Positions 16,623-26,059 of a stretch of DNA of 64,000 bases are shown here, one piece after another (the first letter of the stretch is position 1; each line of letters starts with the position of its first letter). Location: NCBI RefSeq assembly GCF_014204945.1, contig NZ_JACHMN010000002.1, positions 4,487,001 through 4,551,000 on the forward strand, written 5' to 3'. The position numbers and the translations under genes were made by a program. Source of the stretch: Allocatelliglobosispora scoriae. Its GTDB lineage: Bacteria; Actinomycetota; Actinomycetes; Mycobacteriales; Micromonosporaceae. The notes beneath the pieces are model-generated. The model did no database searches and was not told where the DNA came from. It saw only the letters and a list, made by a program, of their open reading frames with translations.

Positions 16623-19600
16623 ATGAAGCACAGAGCCGGACTGGCGGCGGTGACGGCGGGACTGATCATCGCCGGCGGCGCCAGCATCGCTCTCGGGTTA
16701 TCGGGCATGGCGGGCAGTTCGAACGCGGCCCCGCCGGCCGAGAACCTCGACCCCTACACGGTCGCCGTCGCCGCAGCGGATCGCGCGGCGGCGAGCGGCC
16801 TCGACGATCTGGGCAAGGGCGCCGCCGAGGAGTTCGACCGGCGGGCCGTCTACCGCGGTGGCAACCCCGGTGAGCAGGACGTGTACTACGTCTCCTATGA
16901 CCGCACCTACCAGGGCATGCGGGTGGTGGGCGGGGACGCCGTCGTCGCCACCGACACGAAGGGCAAGGTGCTCAGCACGGTCTCGGCGACGAAGGGCGCG
17001 ATCTCCGTCGGCACCCGCCCCGCGGTGGGGGCCACGGCGGCGAAGGCGACCGCCCGCACGGAGCTGACGAAGGTCGACGCCGTCGCCGAGCCGCAGCTCG
17101 TGGTGCTCGCCCTCGGCCAGCCGAAGCCCGTTCTCGCGTGGGACGTGGTCGTCTCCGGCCGCGACAACGGCAAGCCGAGCCGCCAGCACGTCTACGTCGA
17201 CGCGACCAGCGGCAAGGTCGCGTACCACCAGGAGGAGATCCAGGCCGGTACGGGCACCGCGGTCTGGAGCGGCTCGAACCTGTCCTTCCCGACCTCCGGT
17301 TCGAGCGGCAACTACCAGATGAAGGACCCCAACCGGGGCAACATCAGCTGCGCCAACTACAGCGGCGGTACGGGTGCGATCTTCACCGACGCCGATGACG
17401 TCTGGGGCAGCACCAGCAAGACCGACAAGGTCGCGGGCTGCGTGGACGTGATGTACACGACGGCACACCAGTGGGACATGCTGTCGCAGTGGCTCGGCCG
17501 CAACGGGCTCAACGGCAACGGCGGCGGCTGGCCGTCCTATGTGGGCCTGTCCGACCAGAACGCCTACTGGGACTACGTGCCCAACGCGACCCTCTTCGGC
17601 ACCAACGCCGCCAACTACTGGCTGACCGGCATCGATGTCGTGGCGCACGAGAACGGCCACGGCATCGACGAGAACACCCCCGGCGGCACCGCGCAGGAGT
17701 CCGGTCTGGGCGAGGCGACCGGCGACATCTTCGGCGCACTCACCGAGGCCTTCATCAACAGCTCGGTGGACACGCCGGACTACACGGTCGGTGAGATGGT
17801 CAACTTCTCCGGCAACGGCAAGCCGCTGCGCTACATGTACAACCCCTCCCTCGACGGACGCAGCCCCAACTGCTACTCCTCGTCGATCCCCAACACCGAG
17901 ACGCACGACGCGGCCGGGCCGCTGAACCACTGGTTCACGCTGCTCGCCGAGGGCAACAGCCCCGGCAACGGCAAGCCCGACAGCCCGAGCTGCTCCGGCG
18001 GCCCGACCGGCCTCACCGGCGTCGGCATCCAGAACGCGGGCAAGGTCTTCTACAACGCGATGCTCCTGAAGACCTCCGGGATGACCTACAAGAAGTACCG
18101 GATCGCCACCCTCGCCGCGGCGAAGAACCTCGACTCCACCTGCGGTCTCTACGCCAAGACGAAGGCCGCCTGGGACGCGATCACCCTGCCCGCGCAGTCG
18201 GGCGAGGCGACCTGCTCCCCGTCCGGCAGCGACTGGTCCATGTCGCTCAGCCCCACCTCGGGGCAGGTCGCGCCGGGCTCCTCGGTCACCTCGACGGTCT
18301 CGACGACCACGACGAGCGGCAGCGCGCAGACGGTGAACCTCTCGGCGTCGGGTGCACCGAGCGGCGTGACGGTCTCCTTCAGCCCGGCCTCCGTACAGTC
18401 GGGCAGCAGCTCGACGATGACGATCGCAGCCGGTGCGAGTGCCGCCGCCGGGACATACACGATCACGGTCAACGGTGACGGCACGACCGATCACTCGGCG
18501 CAGTATTCCCTCACCGTGGGCAGCACCAACCCGCCGTCGGGCGCGCCCGACATCGATGTGACCAAGGTGCAGGCGCACCTCACCCAGCTCAACACGATCG
18601 CGACCAACAACGGCGGCAACCGCCGGGCCGGGACCGCCGGTTACACCGCGTCGGTGACCTACATCCGGGGCAAGCTGGAGGCGGCCGGATACACGGTCAC
18701 CCTGCAGGACTGCACGAGCTGCACCTACCGCTCCAACAACCTCATCGCCGACTGGCCGGGCGGCCCCGCCGACCAGGTCGTCATGTTCGGCTCCCACCTC
18801 GACAGCGTCAGCGCGGGACCCGGCATCAACGACAACGGCTCGGGCTCCGGCGCGCTGCTGGAGAACGCCCTCACCCTCGCCGCCGCCAACCCGACCATGA
18901 CCAAGCACGTACGGTTCGGCTGGTGGACCGATGAGGAGCAGGGTCTCAACGGCTCGAAGTTCTATGTCAACTCCCTGACGGCGACCCAGAAGTCGGCGAT
19001 CAAGGGGTACTACAACTTCGACATGATCGCGTCGACCAACGGCGGCTACTTCATCAACAACCTCAACACCGCCACCTCGGCGCCGATGAAGGCCTACTGG
19101 GACTCGCTCAACCTCGCCCCGGAGGAGAACGTCGAGGGGCAGGGCCGCTCCGACGACGCGTCATTCAAGAACGCGGGCATCGCGACCAGCGGATACGCCA
19201 CCGGCGCGAGCGACCGCAAGACGACGGCGCAGCAGGCGAAGTGGGGCGGCACGGCGAACTCGTCGTATGACCCGTGCTACCACCAGTCCTGCGACACGAC
19301 CAACAACATCAACGCCACGGCGCTGAACCGCAGTGCCGACGGCATCGCCTACACGATCTGGGCGACGGCGGTGGGCACCGGCCCGACTCCGTCCCCGTCG
19401 CCCACGGTGTCGCCGTCCAACTCGCCGTCGGCATCCCCGTCGCCGACCGTGTCCCCGACGGCGTCACCGACCGCTTCGCCGACGTCGTCCCCGACGCCGC
19501 CCAGCGGCCGGACCTTCACCAACGGCACCGACTTCCAGATCGTCGACAACCGGATCATCAGCACGGTCACCTCGACCGCGACCGGTACGGCGGTCTCGCC

Positions 19601-19850
19601 GGTGCAGCTCTCCATCACGATCCAGCACACCTGCTCCGAGGACCTCGGCATCAGCCTGATCGCACCGAACGGCCAGGTTTACGCCGTCAAGTACTCGGGT
19701 AGTGGTAACTATCAATGCACGCCGTTCGGTGGCACGCGGACCTACAGCGTGCCGGTCGCAGCCGCGGCGGCTGGTGTCTGGCAGCTCCGGGTCACGGACT
19801 ACGGACCCGGTGACTACGGAGTGCTCGACACCTGGTCGATCACCCTGTAG
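16623..19850 (+). CDS. Secreted M4/M28 double metalloprotease with P domain
   Basis: 1,075 aa. A signal peptide ([19 protein letters not shown]...) is followed by an FTP/PepSY-like propeptide, then a thermolysin-type M4 domain with the zinc site His342-Glu343-x-x-His346 ([12 protein letters not shown]) and third-ligand region [14 protein letters not shown] short Ig-like segment leads to an M28 aminopeptidase domain that keeps all ligand motifs: FGSHLDSV (His725), INDNGSGS (Asp737), DEEQG (Glu771), YNFDM and CYHQSC. A Ser/Pro/Thr linker joins a C-terminal P domain (proprotein-convertase type). GAAGGAG precedes the ATG by 8 nt. It would give one secreted polypeptide endo- and exo-peptidase activity. 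Monocistronic, with its own terminator. Confidence 0.92.
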   Translation: MKHRAGLAAVTAGLIIAGGASIALGLSGMAGSSNAAPPAENLDPYTVAVAAADRAAASGLDDLGKGAAEEFDRRAVYRGGNPGEQDVYYVSYDRTYQGMRVVGGDAVVATDTKGKVLSTVSATKGAISVGTRPAVGATAAKATARTELTKVDAVAEPQLVVLALGQPKPVLAWDVVVSGRDNGKPSRQHVYVDATSGKVAYHQEEIQAGTGTAVWSGSNLSFPTSGSSGNYQMKDPNRGNISCANYSGGTGAIFTDADDVWGSTSKTDKVAGCVDVMYTTAHQWDMLSQWLGRNGLNGNGGGWPSYVGLSDQNAYWDYVPNATLFGTNAANYWLTGIDVVAHENGHGIDENTPGGTAQESGLGEATGDIFGALTEAFINSSVDTPDYTVGEMVNFSGNGKPLRYMYNPSLDGRSPNCYSSSIPNTETHDAAGPLNHWFTLLAEGNSPGNGKPDSPSCSGGPTGLTGVGIQNAGKVFYNAMLLKTSGMTYKKYRIATLAAAKNLDSTCGLYAKTKAAWDAITLPAQSGEATCSPSGSDWSMSLSPTSGQVAPGSSVTSTVSTTTTSGSAQTVNLSASGAPSGVTVSFSPASVQSGSSSTMTIAAGASAAAGTYTITVNGDGTTDHSAQYSLTVGSTNPPSGAPDIDVTKVQAHLTQLNTIATNNGGNRRAGTAGYTASVTYIRGKLEAAGYTVTLQDCTSCTYRSNNLIADWPGGPADQVVMFGSHLDSVSAGPGINDNGSGSGALLENALTLAAANPTMTKHVRFGWWTDEEQGLNGSKFYVNSLTATQKSAIKGYYNFDMIASTNGGYFINNLNTATSAPMKAYWDSLNLAPEENVEGQGRSDDASFKNAGIATSGYATGASDRKTTAQQAKWGGTANSSYDPCYHQSCDTTNNINATALNRSADGIAYTIWATAVGTGPTPSPSPTVSPSNSPSASPSPTVSPTASPTASPTSSPTPPSGRTFTNGTDFQIVDNRIISTVTSTATGTAVSPVQLSITIQHTCSEDLGISLIAPNGQVYAVKYSGSGNYQCTPFGGTRTYSVPVAAAAAGVWQLRVTDYGPGDYGVLDTWSITL

Positions 19851-19869
19851 TCCTTCCTCCCCTGGAAGC

Positions 19870-19904
19870 CCGGCGCCGCGTCTCCACAAGGGACGCGGCG
19901 CCGG
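19870..19904. terminator. Bidirectional hairpin terminator
   Basis: A perfect 13-bp stem (19870-19882 with 19892-19904, CCGGCGCCGCGTC) lies between the convergent protease and AhpD-like genes. Confidence 0.8.
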
Positions 19905-19912
19905 TCCGTGCG

Positions 19913-20458
19913 TCAGTGATGGTAACCCTCGTGGATGATCCGCTGCGCCGCCTCGGCGTAGCGCGAGGAATCCTCCGGCAGCGCCGTGGCGAGGCCGTCG
20001 ACGTAGCGGTTGAACATGCAGAACGCGGCGGCGATCAGCACGGTGTCGTGGATCTCCAGGTCGATGGCGCCCTCGGCACGGGCGGCGTCGACCATCGCGG
20101 TGGTGACCTTGCGGCCGTCCTGCTGCACCGCTCCGGCGATCCGCAGCAGCGCGCGGAGCTTCTCGGAGACGGGCGCGGTGTCGAGGTTGCTGCGGACCTG
20201 GTCGACGAGGGTCATGCCCGTGTCGAGCTGCGCGGCGGCGAAGGCCGAGTGCGATGAGCAGCAGAAGTTGCACTCGTTGAGCCCGGAGACGTAAGCCGCG
20301 ATCAGCTCGCGCTCGCCCGGGGAGAGCGGGTGCGGTCCCCGGCGCAGCAGCACCTCGGCGAGCTCGTTGAGCGGCCCGGCCGTCTCGGGGCGGTAGCGCA
20401 TCGGCCCCGAGATGCCGGGGAACTCCTTCTCGTCCAGTCCTAGATCGATGTGTGCCAT
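19913..20458 (-). CDS. AhpD-like / carboxymuconolactone decarboxylase-family protein
   Basis: 181 aa. The AhpD-type redox site is present as NECNFCCSSHSAFA: two cysteines two residues apart and a histidine four residues after the second. Families with this site act as alkylhydroperoxidase-like reductases. It is the second gene of an operon with the MetE-like protein: its ATG starts 1 bp after the upstream stop, and the TAGGAG of that stop region provides its ribosome binding site. The tight coupling suggests the two work on the same pathway, perhaps protecting a thiol-dependent step; that is inference. Confidence 0.8.
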   Translation of the reverse strand: MAHIDLGLDEKEFPGISGPMRYRPETAGPLNELAEVLLRRGPHPLSPGERELIAAYVSGLNECNFCCSSHSAFAAAQLDTGMTLVDQVRSNLDTAPVSEKLRALLRIAGAVQQDGRKVTTAMVDAARAEGAIDLEIHDTVLIAAAFCMFNRYVDGLATALPEDSSRYAEAAQRIIHEGYHH

Positions 20459-20459
20459 G

Positions 20460-21536
20460 TCAGACTCCTAGCTGCTCAGAGGCGAGGGCGGTGCCCTCGA
20501 CCCGGGCGGCGATCTTCGCCCAGGCGGTGTCGCGGGAGGTGGAGACGTCGTCGCCGAAGGGCGCGAACCCGCAGTCGTCGCAGGTCCCGAGCCGCTCCGG
20601 GTCGATGTGCTCGGTGGCGCGCAGGATGCGGTCGCGCACCTGCTGCGGCGTCTCGATCACCGGGCTGATCGGGTCTGTGACTCCAATGTAGATGATCTGG
20701 TCGGGGTGCGAGTGCTTGGCGATGACCGAGAGGACCCGGTCCGGCTCCGGCTCGCTCGCGAGCTGGATGTAGAAGGCGCCCGCGTTGAGCGTGAAGAGGC
20801 TCGGCAGCAGCTCGATGTAGTCCACGTCGAGGCTGTGGGTCGAGTCCTGGTCACCCCCCGGACAGGTGTGTACGCCGATCCGTCCCCGCTCCACCGGTGA
20901 GAACCGCTCCAGCGCCTCGTTGTTGAGGGCGATCAGGGCGTGCAGGAGTTCTCGGCTCGGATCGAGCTTGAGGGAGAGCCGGGCCTCGGTGAAGTCGAGC
21001 TGCACCGAGTGGGCGCCGGCGAGCAGGGCGCCGCGGATGTCGAGCTCGGCCTCGCCGATGAGGTCGTCCAGGAAGTCGTCGTGCGCGTACCCCTCGATGC
21101 CGCCGGCCGGGTAGAGCAGGCTGAGCGCCGACGGCGCGATCACGGCCTGCTTGACCGGGACCGTCGCGTAGCGCTGCGCCGCCCGCAGGTAGCCCTCGGC
21201 CCGCGCGCCGTAGCGGAACGGTCCGTGGGTGAGCCTCGGGAGCTGCCGGACGTGGCCGTCCGCGAAGGGGATGGTCACCCCGTCGGGTGCCAGGTTGTCG
21301 AGGTCCTGTAGGGGGTAGGTGACGAAGCTGGGCTTGCTCTGCTCGCCATCGGTGACGACGGGCGAGCCCAACGCCTCCAGCCGAGCGATCGTGTCGCGAA
21401 CGGCCTCATCGAAGAGCGCGTCGAGCGCGTCGCGGTCGATCCGGCCCGCCGCATGGTCGGCGAGCCCGGTGAGCAGGGACTGAGGTCGGGGGATGCTTCC
21501 GATCGGTTCGGTCGGCAGGGCCATGCCGACGACCAT
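20460..21536 (-). CDS. Cobalamin-independent methionine synthase II-like protein
   Basis: About 358 aa, equivalent to the C-terminal catalytic barrel of MetE only. Features seen: TEPIGSIPRPQSLL at the start, QLDFTEARLS, the zinc-ligand pair in HTCPGGDQDST, and the late cysteine motif CDDCGFAPFG. True MetE is about 750 aa with two barrels; single-barrel relatives are annotated as MetE-like or as methylcobalamin:homocysteine-type methyltransferases with other thiol or methyl donors. It is not certain that it makes methionine. ATG 21536 or 21524 (MALPTEP) could be the start. It is first in the operon with the AhpD-like gene, with a palindromic site upstream. Confidence 0.8.
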   Translation of the reverse strand: MVVGMALPTEPIGSIPRPQSLLTGLADHAAGRIDRDALDALFDEAVRDTIARLEALGSPVVTDGEQSKPSFVTYPLQDLDNLAPDGVTIPFADGHVRQLPRLTHGPFRYGARAEGYLRAAQRYATVPVKQAVIAPSALSLLYPAGGIEGYAHDDFLDDLIGEAELDIRGALLAGAHSVQLDFTEARLSLKLDPSRELLHALIALNNEALERFSPVERGRIGVHTCPGGDQDSTHSLDVDYIELLPSLFTLNAGAFYIQLASEPEPDRVLSVIAKHSHPDQIIYIGVTDPISPVIETPQQVRDRILRATEHIDPERLGTCDDCGFAPFGDDVSTSRDTAWAKIAARVEGTALASEQLGV

Positions 21537-21558
21537 ATAGTGATCCCCACGAATTTTT

Positions 21559-21576
21559 CAATGATGATCAACATTG
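21559..21576. promoter_or_regulatory. Near-perfect palindrome upstream of the MetE-like operon
   Basis: CAATGATGATCAACATTG is an 18-bp palindrome with one mismatched pair, 23 bp before the ATG at 21536 and in AT-rich sequence. A dimeric repressor site is likely from position. I do not match it to a known operator. Confidence 0.45.
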
Positions 21577-21829
21577 TGAAAAGTGAGCTATAGGCCTTAG
21601 TTCGTAATAATGCGATTGGCCGGGAAATTCTTGGTAACACGCATGATCGGTGTCGACGCCGCATTTGGCGAGTAGCGCGCAATAGCCCCAACGAATGTCT
21701 ATCCGTGCTGGCAGAACCCGCTTTCGGTGATCATTCCTGGACGGCCTTCCACACCCGGTTGACCCGGTTGACCCGGTCGCGTTGGTCGAGGGCCCTCCGG
21801 CGAACCCCGCACGATGGAAGAAATTCGGA
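21577..21829. other. Intergenic spacer, no gene seen
   Basis: Part of the 348-bp gap between the MetE-like operon and the DUF11 lectin-like gene. It is less GC-rich than its surroundings in the first 150 bp and contains a short CGGTTGACC tandem repeat near 21757-21780. No coding potential, tRNA or known riboswitch pattern was recognised. Confidence 0.5.
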
Positions 21830-21867
21830 GAGGGCTCCTCTCCACTTTCGGGTGGGGAGGAGCCCTC
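21830..21867 (-). terminator. Intrinsic terminator of the DUF11 lectin-like gene
   Basis: GAGGGCTCCTC pairs with GAGGAGCCCTC, and the stem continues inward (one GU, then CCAC/GTGG) to a TTTCGG loop: 16 bp in all (21830-21845 with 21852-21867). It lies 17 bp beyond the stop of the minus-strand gene. Confidence 0.85.
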
Positions 21868-21884
21868 GATGCTGATCGGCGTGA

Positions 21885-24800
21885 TCAGGCCGGGAGTTCC
21901 CCACGCCTGCGGCGCAGCGCCACCACGAGCAGCGCACCACCCGCCAGCAGCAGCCCGCCACCGATGATCGAGCCGTAGACGAAGGTGGGCATGCCGGTGC
22001 TCGGCATCTGCCCGCCACCCGTCGGCGGCGGCAGCTCACCGCCCGGTGTCAGCACGGTCACCGTCGCGGTCGCCGTGTTGTTGCCCTTGTCGGGGTCGGG
22101 CGGCCCGGTCGAGGTGGCGACGGCGGTGTTGACGTGCCTGCCCGGCGTGGTGCCCCGGACGGTGAGCACGAGCGTCGCCGTCGCCCCCGGCAGCAGATCG
22201 CCGACGGTCCAGGTGCCGGTGGCGTACCCGCCGGTGGTTGGTTTGGCACTGACCAGCGTGAGGCCGGCCGGGAGCGCGTCGGCGACGGTGACCCCGGTCG
22301 CCGTCTCCGGCCCGGCGTTGCGGACCGTGATCGTGAAGACCGCCTGGCCGCCACTGGGGATGAGCTCCTTGTCGACGGCCTTCGCCACCGAGACGTCGGC
22401 GAGCGGGACCATCAGGACGGCCTGCGCCTGATTGTTGATCAGGTCGGGGTCGGGCAGGTTGGACTGGGTGATCTGCACGGTGTTGACCGTGGTGCCGCCG
22501 TTGACCACCCGGATCCGCGCGACCAGCGTCGCGTGCGCTCCGGGGGCGAGCGTCCCGGCCGACCAGACGCGCTGGTCCTGGTCGAACGTGCCCTGGCTGA
22601 AGGTGACCTCGACGAAGTCGGCGAAGAGCCGCTGCGGGTCGGCCGCGACGATCTCGCCCGCCGTGTTGGGCCCGTTGTTGGTGAGCACGACGGTGTAGGT
22701 GACGATGTCGCCGATCGCCGCGACGGTGGGCACGACGGCCTTGGTGATCGAGAGGTCGGCCTCCTCGACGACGAGGAGCGACGCCGACGCCGAGTTGTTG
22801 GAGGCGTCGGTGTCGGTCTGATCGACCGAGAGCAGCGAGGCGACGTTGACCGCGGTGCCCGCCCTGTCGGCGGTCGCCACGATCGTCAGCGTCACCGTAG
22901 CGCCGCTGGCGAGCGCGCCGATCGTCCACTCGCCCGAGACCGGGTCATAGGTGCCCGGTCCGGTGAAGGAGGCGTGGCTGAGCCCGTCCGGCAGCGAATC
23001 GTGCAGGACGAGCCCGGTGGCGGGGTTGGGCCCGTTGTTCTTCGCCGTGACGGTGAAGGTCGCCTGCTCGGTGACGCGTACGCGGACCGGCGCGACCGAC
23101 TTGTCGACCTCGATGTCGAGCGGCGGCAGGTTGGAGACGAGCGTCGCGTCGCTGTGGTTGTTGCTCGGGTCGGGGTCGGTGATCGCCGGGTCCGAGATGA
23201 CCGCGGTGTTGACCTTCGTGCCCGGGGTGAGCACCTTCACGACCAGCGTCAGCACGGCCGGCGACGCGCCCGCATCGAGCCGGCCGACGGCCCACTCGAG
23301 CGCGTCGCCGTCGAAACTCCCCTGGGTGACCGAGAAGGAGACGATCTCCAAGCCGGTCGGTACCGGCCCGAACTCGTCGACCACCACGCTCGGTGCCGGG
23401 TCCGGCCCGATGTTGTAGGCGGTCACCTGGTAGGTCACCTCCTGGCCGACGATGACCGGGTCCGGCGCGACGGTCTTCGCCACGGCCAGGTCCGCCAGCG
23501 GCGGCGTGATCAGGACGGTCGCCGTGTCCTGGTCGTTGAGCTGGTTGATGTCGGCGGGGGAGACCGCGGCGAGGCTCGCCGTGTTGCTCACCGTGCCGAC
23601 GCCGAGCGCGCGGACGGTGAGGGTCAGGCTCACCGACTGCCCGACGGCGAGCCCGCCGATCGTCCACTGCGCGCTGCCCGGGTCGTAGGAGCCCTTCGTC
23701 GCCGAGGAGGAGACATAGGCGAGCAGTGACGGGATCGGGTCGAGCAGCGTCACCGTCGTCGCGCCGAAGGGTCCCTTGTTGGACGCCGTGATCGTGAAGA
23801 CGGCCTGGTGGCCGACGCGGATGCTGGGCTGGTCCACAGACTTGGTGACGGCGATGTCGACGGTCGGCGTGACCGGGTTGAGGCCCGCCGAGGCGGTGTT
23901 GTTGCCGGGATTCGGGTCGGGTTGGCCGGCCGCGATCACCGAGGCGCCGTTGGTGACGGCGGCGGCGGTGTCGACCCGGACCGTGAGCCGCAGCGTGGCG
24001 CTGCCGTTGACGGCGAGGGTCGGCAGGGTCCAGCGGCCGGTCGCGGCGTCGTAGGAGCCCACCGAGGGGTCCGACGAGAGCAGCGTGAGGCCCGGCGGCA
24101 CCTTGTCGGAGATGACCACCCCCGCGCCGAGGCTCGGACCGTTGTTCTTCACGGTGACGGTGAAGGTGACCGAGTCGCCGACGGTCGGTGTCGCGTCGGA
24201 GACGGTCTTCGTCACCGCGATGTCGGCGTTGAGCGGGATCACGGCGGTGGCCGGCGCGGACCGGACGGCCTGCCCGATCGGCGAGACGCCACCGGCGGTC
24301 GCGACGTTGGTGAGCGTCCCGTCGGCGGCGATGGCCCCGGCGGCGATCGTGTAGGGACCGGTGCAGATCGTCTGCGCGCCGGGTATGAGCGCACCCGCGC
24401 CGCAGATGACGGCACCGGCGGCGACCCGGTTGTCGGTCACCGCGACCTGGCTGATCCGGCTGCCGCCGGTGTTGGTCACGACATAGCGGTAGGTGATCGT
24501 CTGGCCGACCGAGAACGGCGGCGCCGTCTGCACCGATTTCGTGATCGACAGCGACGAGACGAGCGGCAGCTCCACCTGGTCCTGATTGGAGTCGACCGGC
24601 CCGCCCGGGCTCTGCGCGGTGGCCGTGGCGACGTTGGTGACGACACCGGCGGCGACGTCGGCGGCGGTGACCGTGTAGGAGCCCCGGCACACCGTCGTGC
24701 CGCCCGGATCCGGCTCCGGCGGCAGGGTGGTCGCGTCGCAGGTGATGCCGCCGACCTTGTTGTCGCTGACGGTGAGCCCGGTCAGCGTCTCCAGGCCGGC

Positions 24801-25919
24801 GTTGGTGACGACGTACTCGTAGGGGATGGCGGTGCCTGCGGTGATCGTGGCGGGCAGCGGTGTCCCGGCCCGGCTGACCTGCTTGACGAGCTGGAGGGCG
24901 TCGAGGGCGTTGATGGTGCGTACGACGACGTTGCGCAGCAGGTGCACGTCGTTGTTGCCGCCGGTCGAGCCGAGGAAGCCGAACTTGTAGGTCGACGGCG
25001 TACCGCCGGGGGCCGGCACGTTCAGCACCTCCTCATAGCTGCCGCCGGTGCCGGTGAAGTCGATCTGGACGATGACGCGCGGCGCGGGGGCAGGCGTGAC
25101 CTGCACGTTGACCAGGCGCTTCGCCGGTGGCGGCGTGGTGGTGCCGGCCGGGCCGCGCAGGGAGCCCGTGAGCGTACTGGTCGGGTGGGCGCCGTCGCCC
25201 GTCGTGGTGGAGGCGAGGTAGCAGTAGCCGTTGAAACCGTTGCCGGGGCCGCGCAGGGTCACCACGTTGGGTGCGATCCGGCCGGTCGCCGTGCCGCCGG
25301 GGGAGCGCTGGCCGACCGGGCAGTTCCTCCCGCGCCCCTCGCCGTCGTTGTAGAAGTTGCCGTAGACGTCGAGCCCCACCCCCAGATACCCACCCTGTAC
25401 GCCAGGCGTGGCGTCCCGGGGCGCGTAGCCGAGGCTGCCGCCGCTGCCGCCGACCGTGCTCGCCGTCGTGGCACCGTCGACGAGGAAGAACCCGATCCCG
25501 TCGGCCTCGTTGCCGCCGTACTGGTACTGCTCGAAGACGACGGAGAGCCCGGCCGTGGCGGGCACCGGCCGCTGATAGAGGATGTCGCCCGCGACATTGC
25601 CCGCGGTGTCGGTGAGCTGCAGGTACCCCGGTGTCACGCCGACCGGCGGCACCGGTCCGGAGGTGTGCCCCTGGCAGGACGGGATCTGCGCCCCACCCGC
25701 CGGTGGTGTGCTGCCGGCAGGCGTGCCGGTGAGGCAGGTGACCCCGTCGACGCGCCAGGCCGGGTCGGGCACGCTCGCGCCGTCGAAGGTCTCGTCGACG
25801 ATCACCGTGCCGCCGCCGGGCGGCGGGGCGGCGGTCGCGGTCCGCATCGGCAGGGCCGTGCCGAGTGTGGCGACGAGCAACGCTAAGGTGACCCGGCTGC
25901 ACCGGACAAAGTACTGCAT
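21885..25919 (-). CDS. Sortase-anchored surface protein with lectin-like N-domain and DUF11 repeats
   Basis: 1,344 aa, exported. A signal peptide (MQYFVRCSRVTLALLVATLG... to ATAAP) precedes an L-type-lectin-like domain of about 300 residues (ETFDGASVPDPAWRVDG, EADGIGFFLVDGA, then GGYLGVGLDVYGNF). About eight DUF11/CARDB-type beta domains follow, recognisable by the recurring D-I-x-V-T-K-S-V start and N-N-G-P core. The end carries QMPSTGMPTF, a membrane helix and RRRRGELPA, a sorting signal in which MPSTG stands in for LPxTG. It is probably displayed on the cell wall, perhaps binding glycans. The DUF11 units are diverged, unlike those of the divergent neighbour. The two genes share a 140-bp promoter region. 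Confidence 0.88.
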   Translation of the reverse strand: MQYFVRCSRVTLALLVATLGTALPMRTATAAPPPGGGTVIVDETFDGASVPDPAWRVDGVTCLTGTPAGSTPPAGGAQIPSCQGHTSGPVPPVGVTPGYLQLTDTAGNVAGDILYQRPVPATAGLSVVFEQYQYGGNEADGIGFFLVDGATTASTVGGSGGSLGYAPRDATPGVQGGYLGVGLDVYGNFYNDGEGRGRNCPVGQRSPGGTATGRIAPNVVTLRGPGNGFNGYCYLASTTTGDGAHPTSTLTGSLRGPAGTTTPPPAKRLVNVQVTPAPAPRVIVQIDFTGTGGSYEEVLNVPAPGGTPSTYKFGFLGSTGGNNDVHLLRNVVVRTINALDALQLVKQVSRAGTPLPATITAGTAIPYEYVVTNAGLETLTGLTVSDNKVGGITCDATTLPPEPDPGGTTVCRGSYTVTAADVAAGVVTNVATATAQSPGGPVDSNQDQVELPLVSSLSITKSVQTAPPFSVGQTITYRYVVTNTGGSRISQVAVTDNRVAAGAVICGAGALIPGAQTICTGPYTIAAGAIAADGTLTNVATAGGVSPIGQAVRSAPATAVIPLNADIAVTKTVSDATPTVGDSVTFTVTVKNNGPSLGAGVVISDKVPPGLTLLSSDPSVGSYDAATGRWTLPTLAVNGSATLRLTVRVDTAAAVTNGASVIAAGQPDPNPGNNTASAGLNPVTPTVDIAVTKSVDQPSIRVGHQAVFTITASNKGPFGATTVTLLDPIPSLLAYVSSSATKGSYDPGSAQWTIGGLAVGQSVSLTLTVRALGVGTVSNTASLAAVSPADINQLNDQDTATVLITPPLADLAVAKTVAPDPVIVGQEVTYQVTAYNIGPDPAPSVVVDEFGPVPTGLEIVSFSVTQGSFDGDALEWAVGRLDAGASPAVLTLVVKVLTPGTKVNTAVISDPAITDPDPSNNHSDATLVSNLPPLDIEVDKSVAPVRVRVTEQATFTVTAKNNGPNPATGLVLHDSLPDGLSHASFTGPGTYDPVSGEWTIGALASGATVTLTIVATADRAGTAVNVASLLSVDQTDTDASNNSASASLLVVEEADLSITKAVVPTVAAIGDIVTYTVVLTNNGPNTAGEIVAADPQRLFADFVEVTFSQGTFDQDQRVWSAGTLAPGAHATLVARIRVVNGGTTVNTVQITQSNLPDPDLINNQAQAVLMVPLADVSVAKAVDKELIPSGGQAVFTITVRNAGPETATGVTVADALPAGLTLVSAKPTTGGYATGTWTVGDLLPGATATLVLTVRGTTPGRHVNTAVATSTGPPDPDKGNNTATATVTVLTPGGELPPPTGGGQMPSTGMPTFVYGSIIGGGLLLAGGALLVVALRRRRGELPA

Positions 25920-25927
25920 ATAGGACT

Positions 25928-25937
25928 AAACGCGTTT
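25928..25937. promoter_or_regulatory. AAACGCGTTT palindrome in the divergent DUF11 promoter region
   Basis: A perfect 10-bp palindrome 8 bp from the minus-strand ATG, in the 140-bp region shared by the two divergent surface-protein genes. It could be an operator controlling both; this rests on position only. Confidence 0.3.
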
Positions 25938-26059
25938 GATCAGTTATGGCAATGCGTACAGCGTGTCAGCGATCAATTACCCAAGGTGATAGCTAGGGTC
26001 CGTTACGTTCGCGCTCTTTGAGTGCGAGCCGGTCACCTGCTCAGCACGGGGGAACACGC

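Noticed and set aside
16698-18908. Long minus-strand frame opposite the M4/M28 gene
   Set aside because: Arginine/valine/glycine-rich shadow of the plus-strand codons; no ribosome binding site or recognisable domain.
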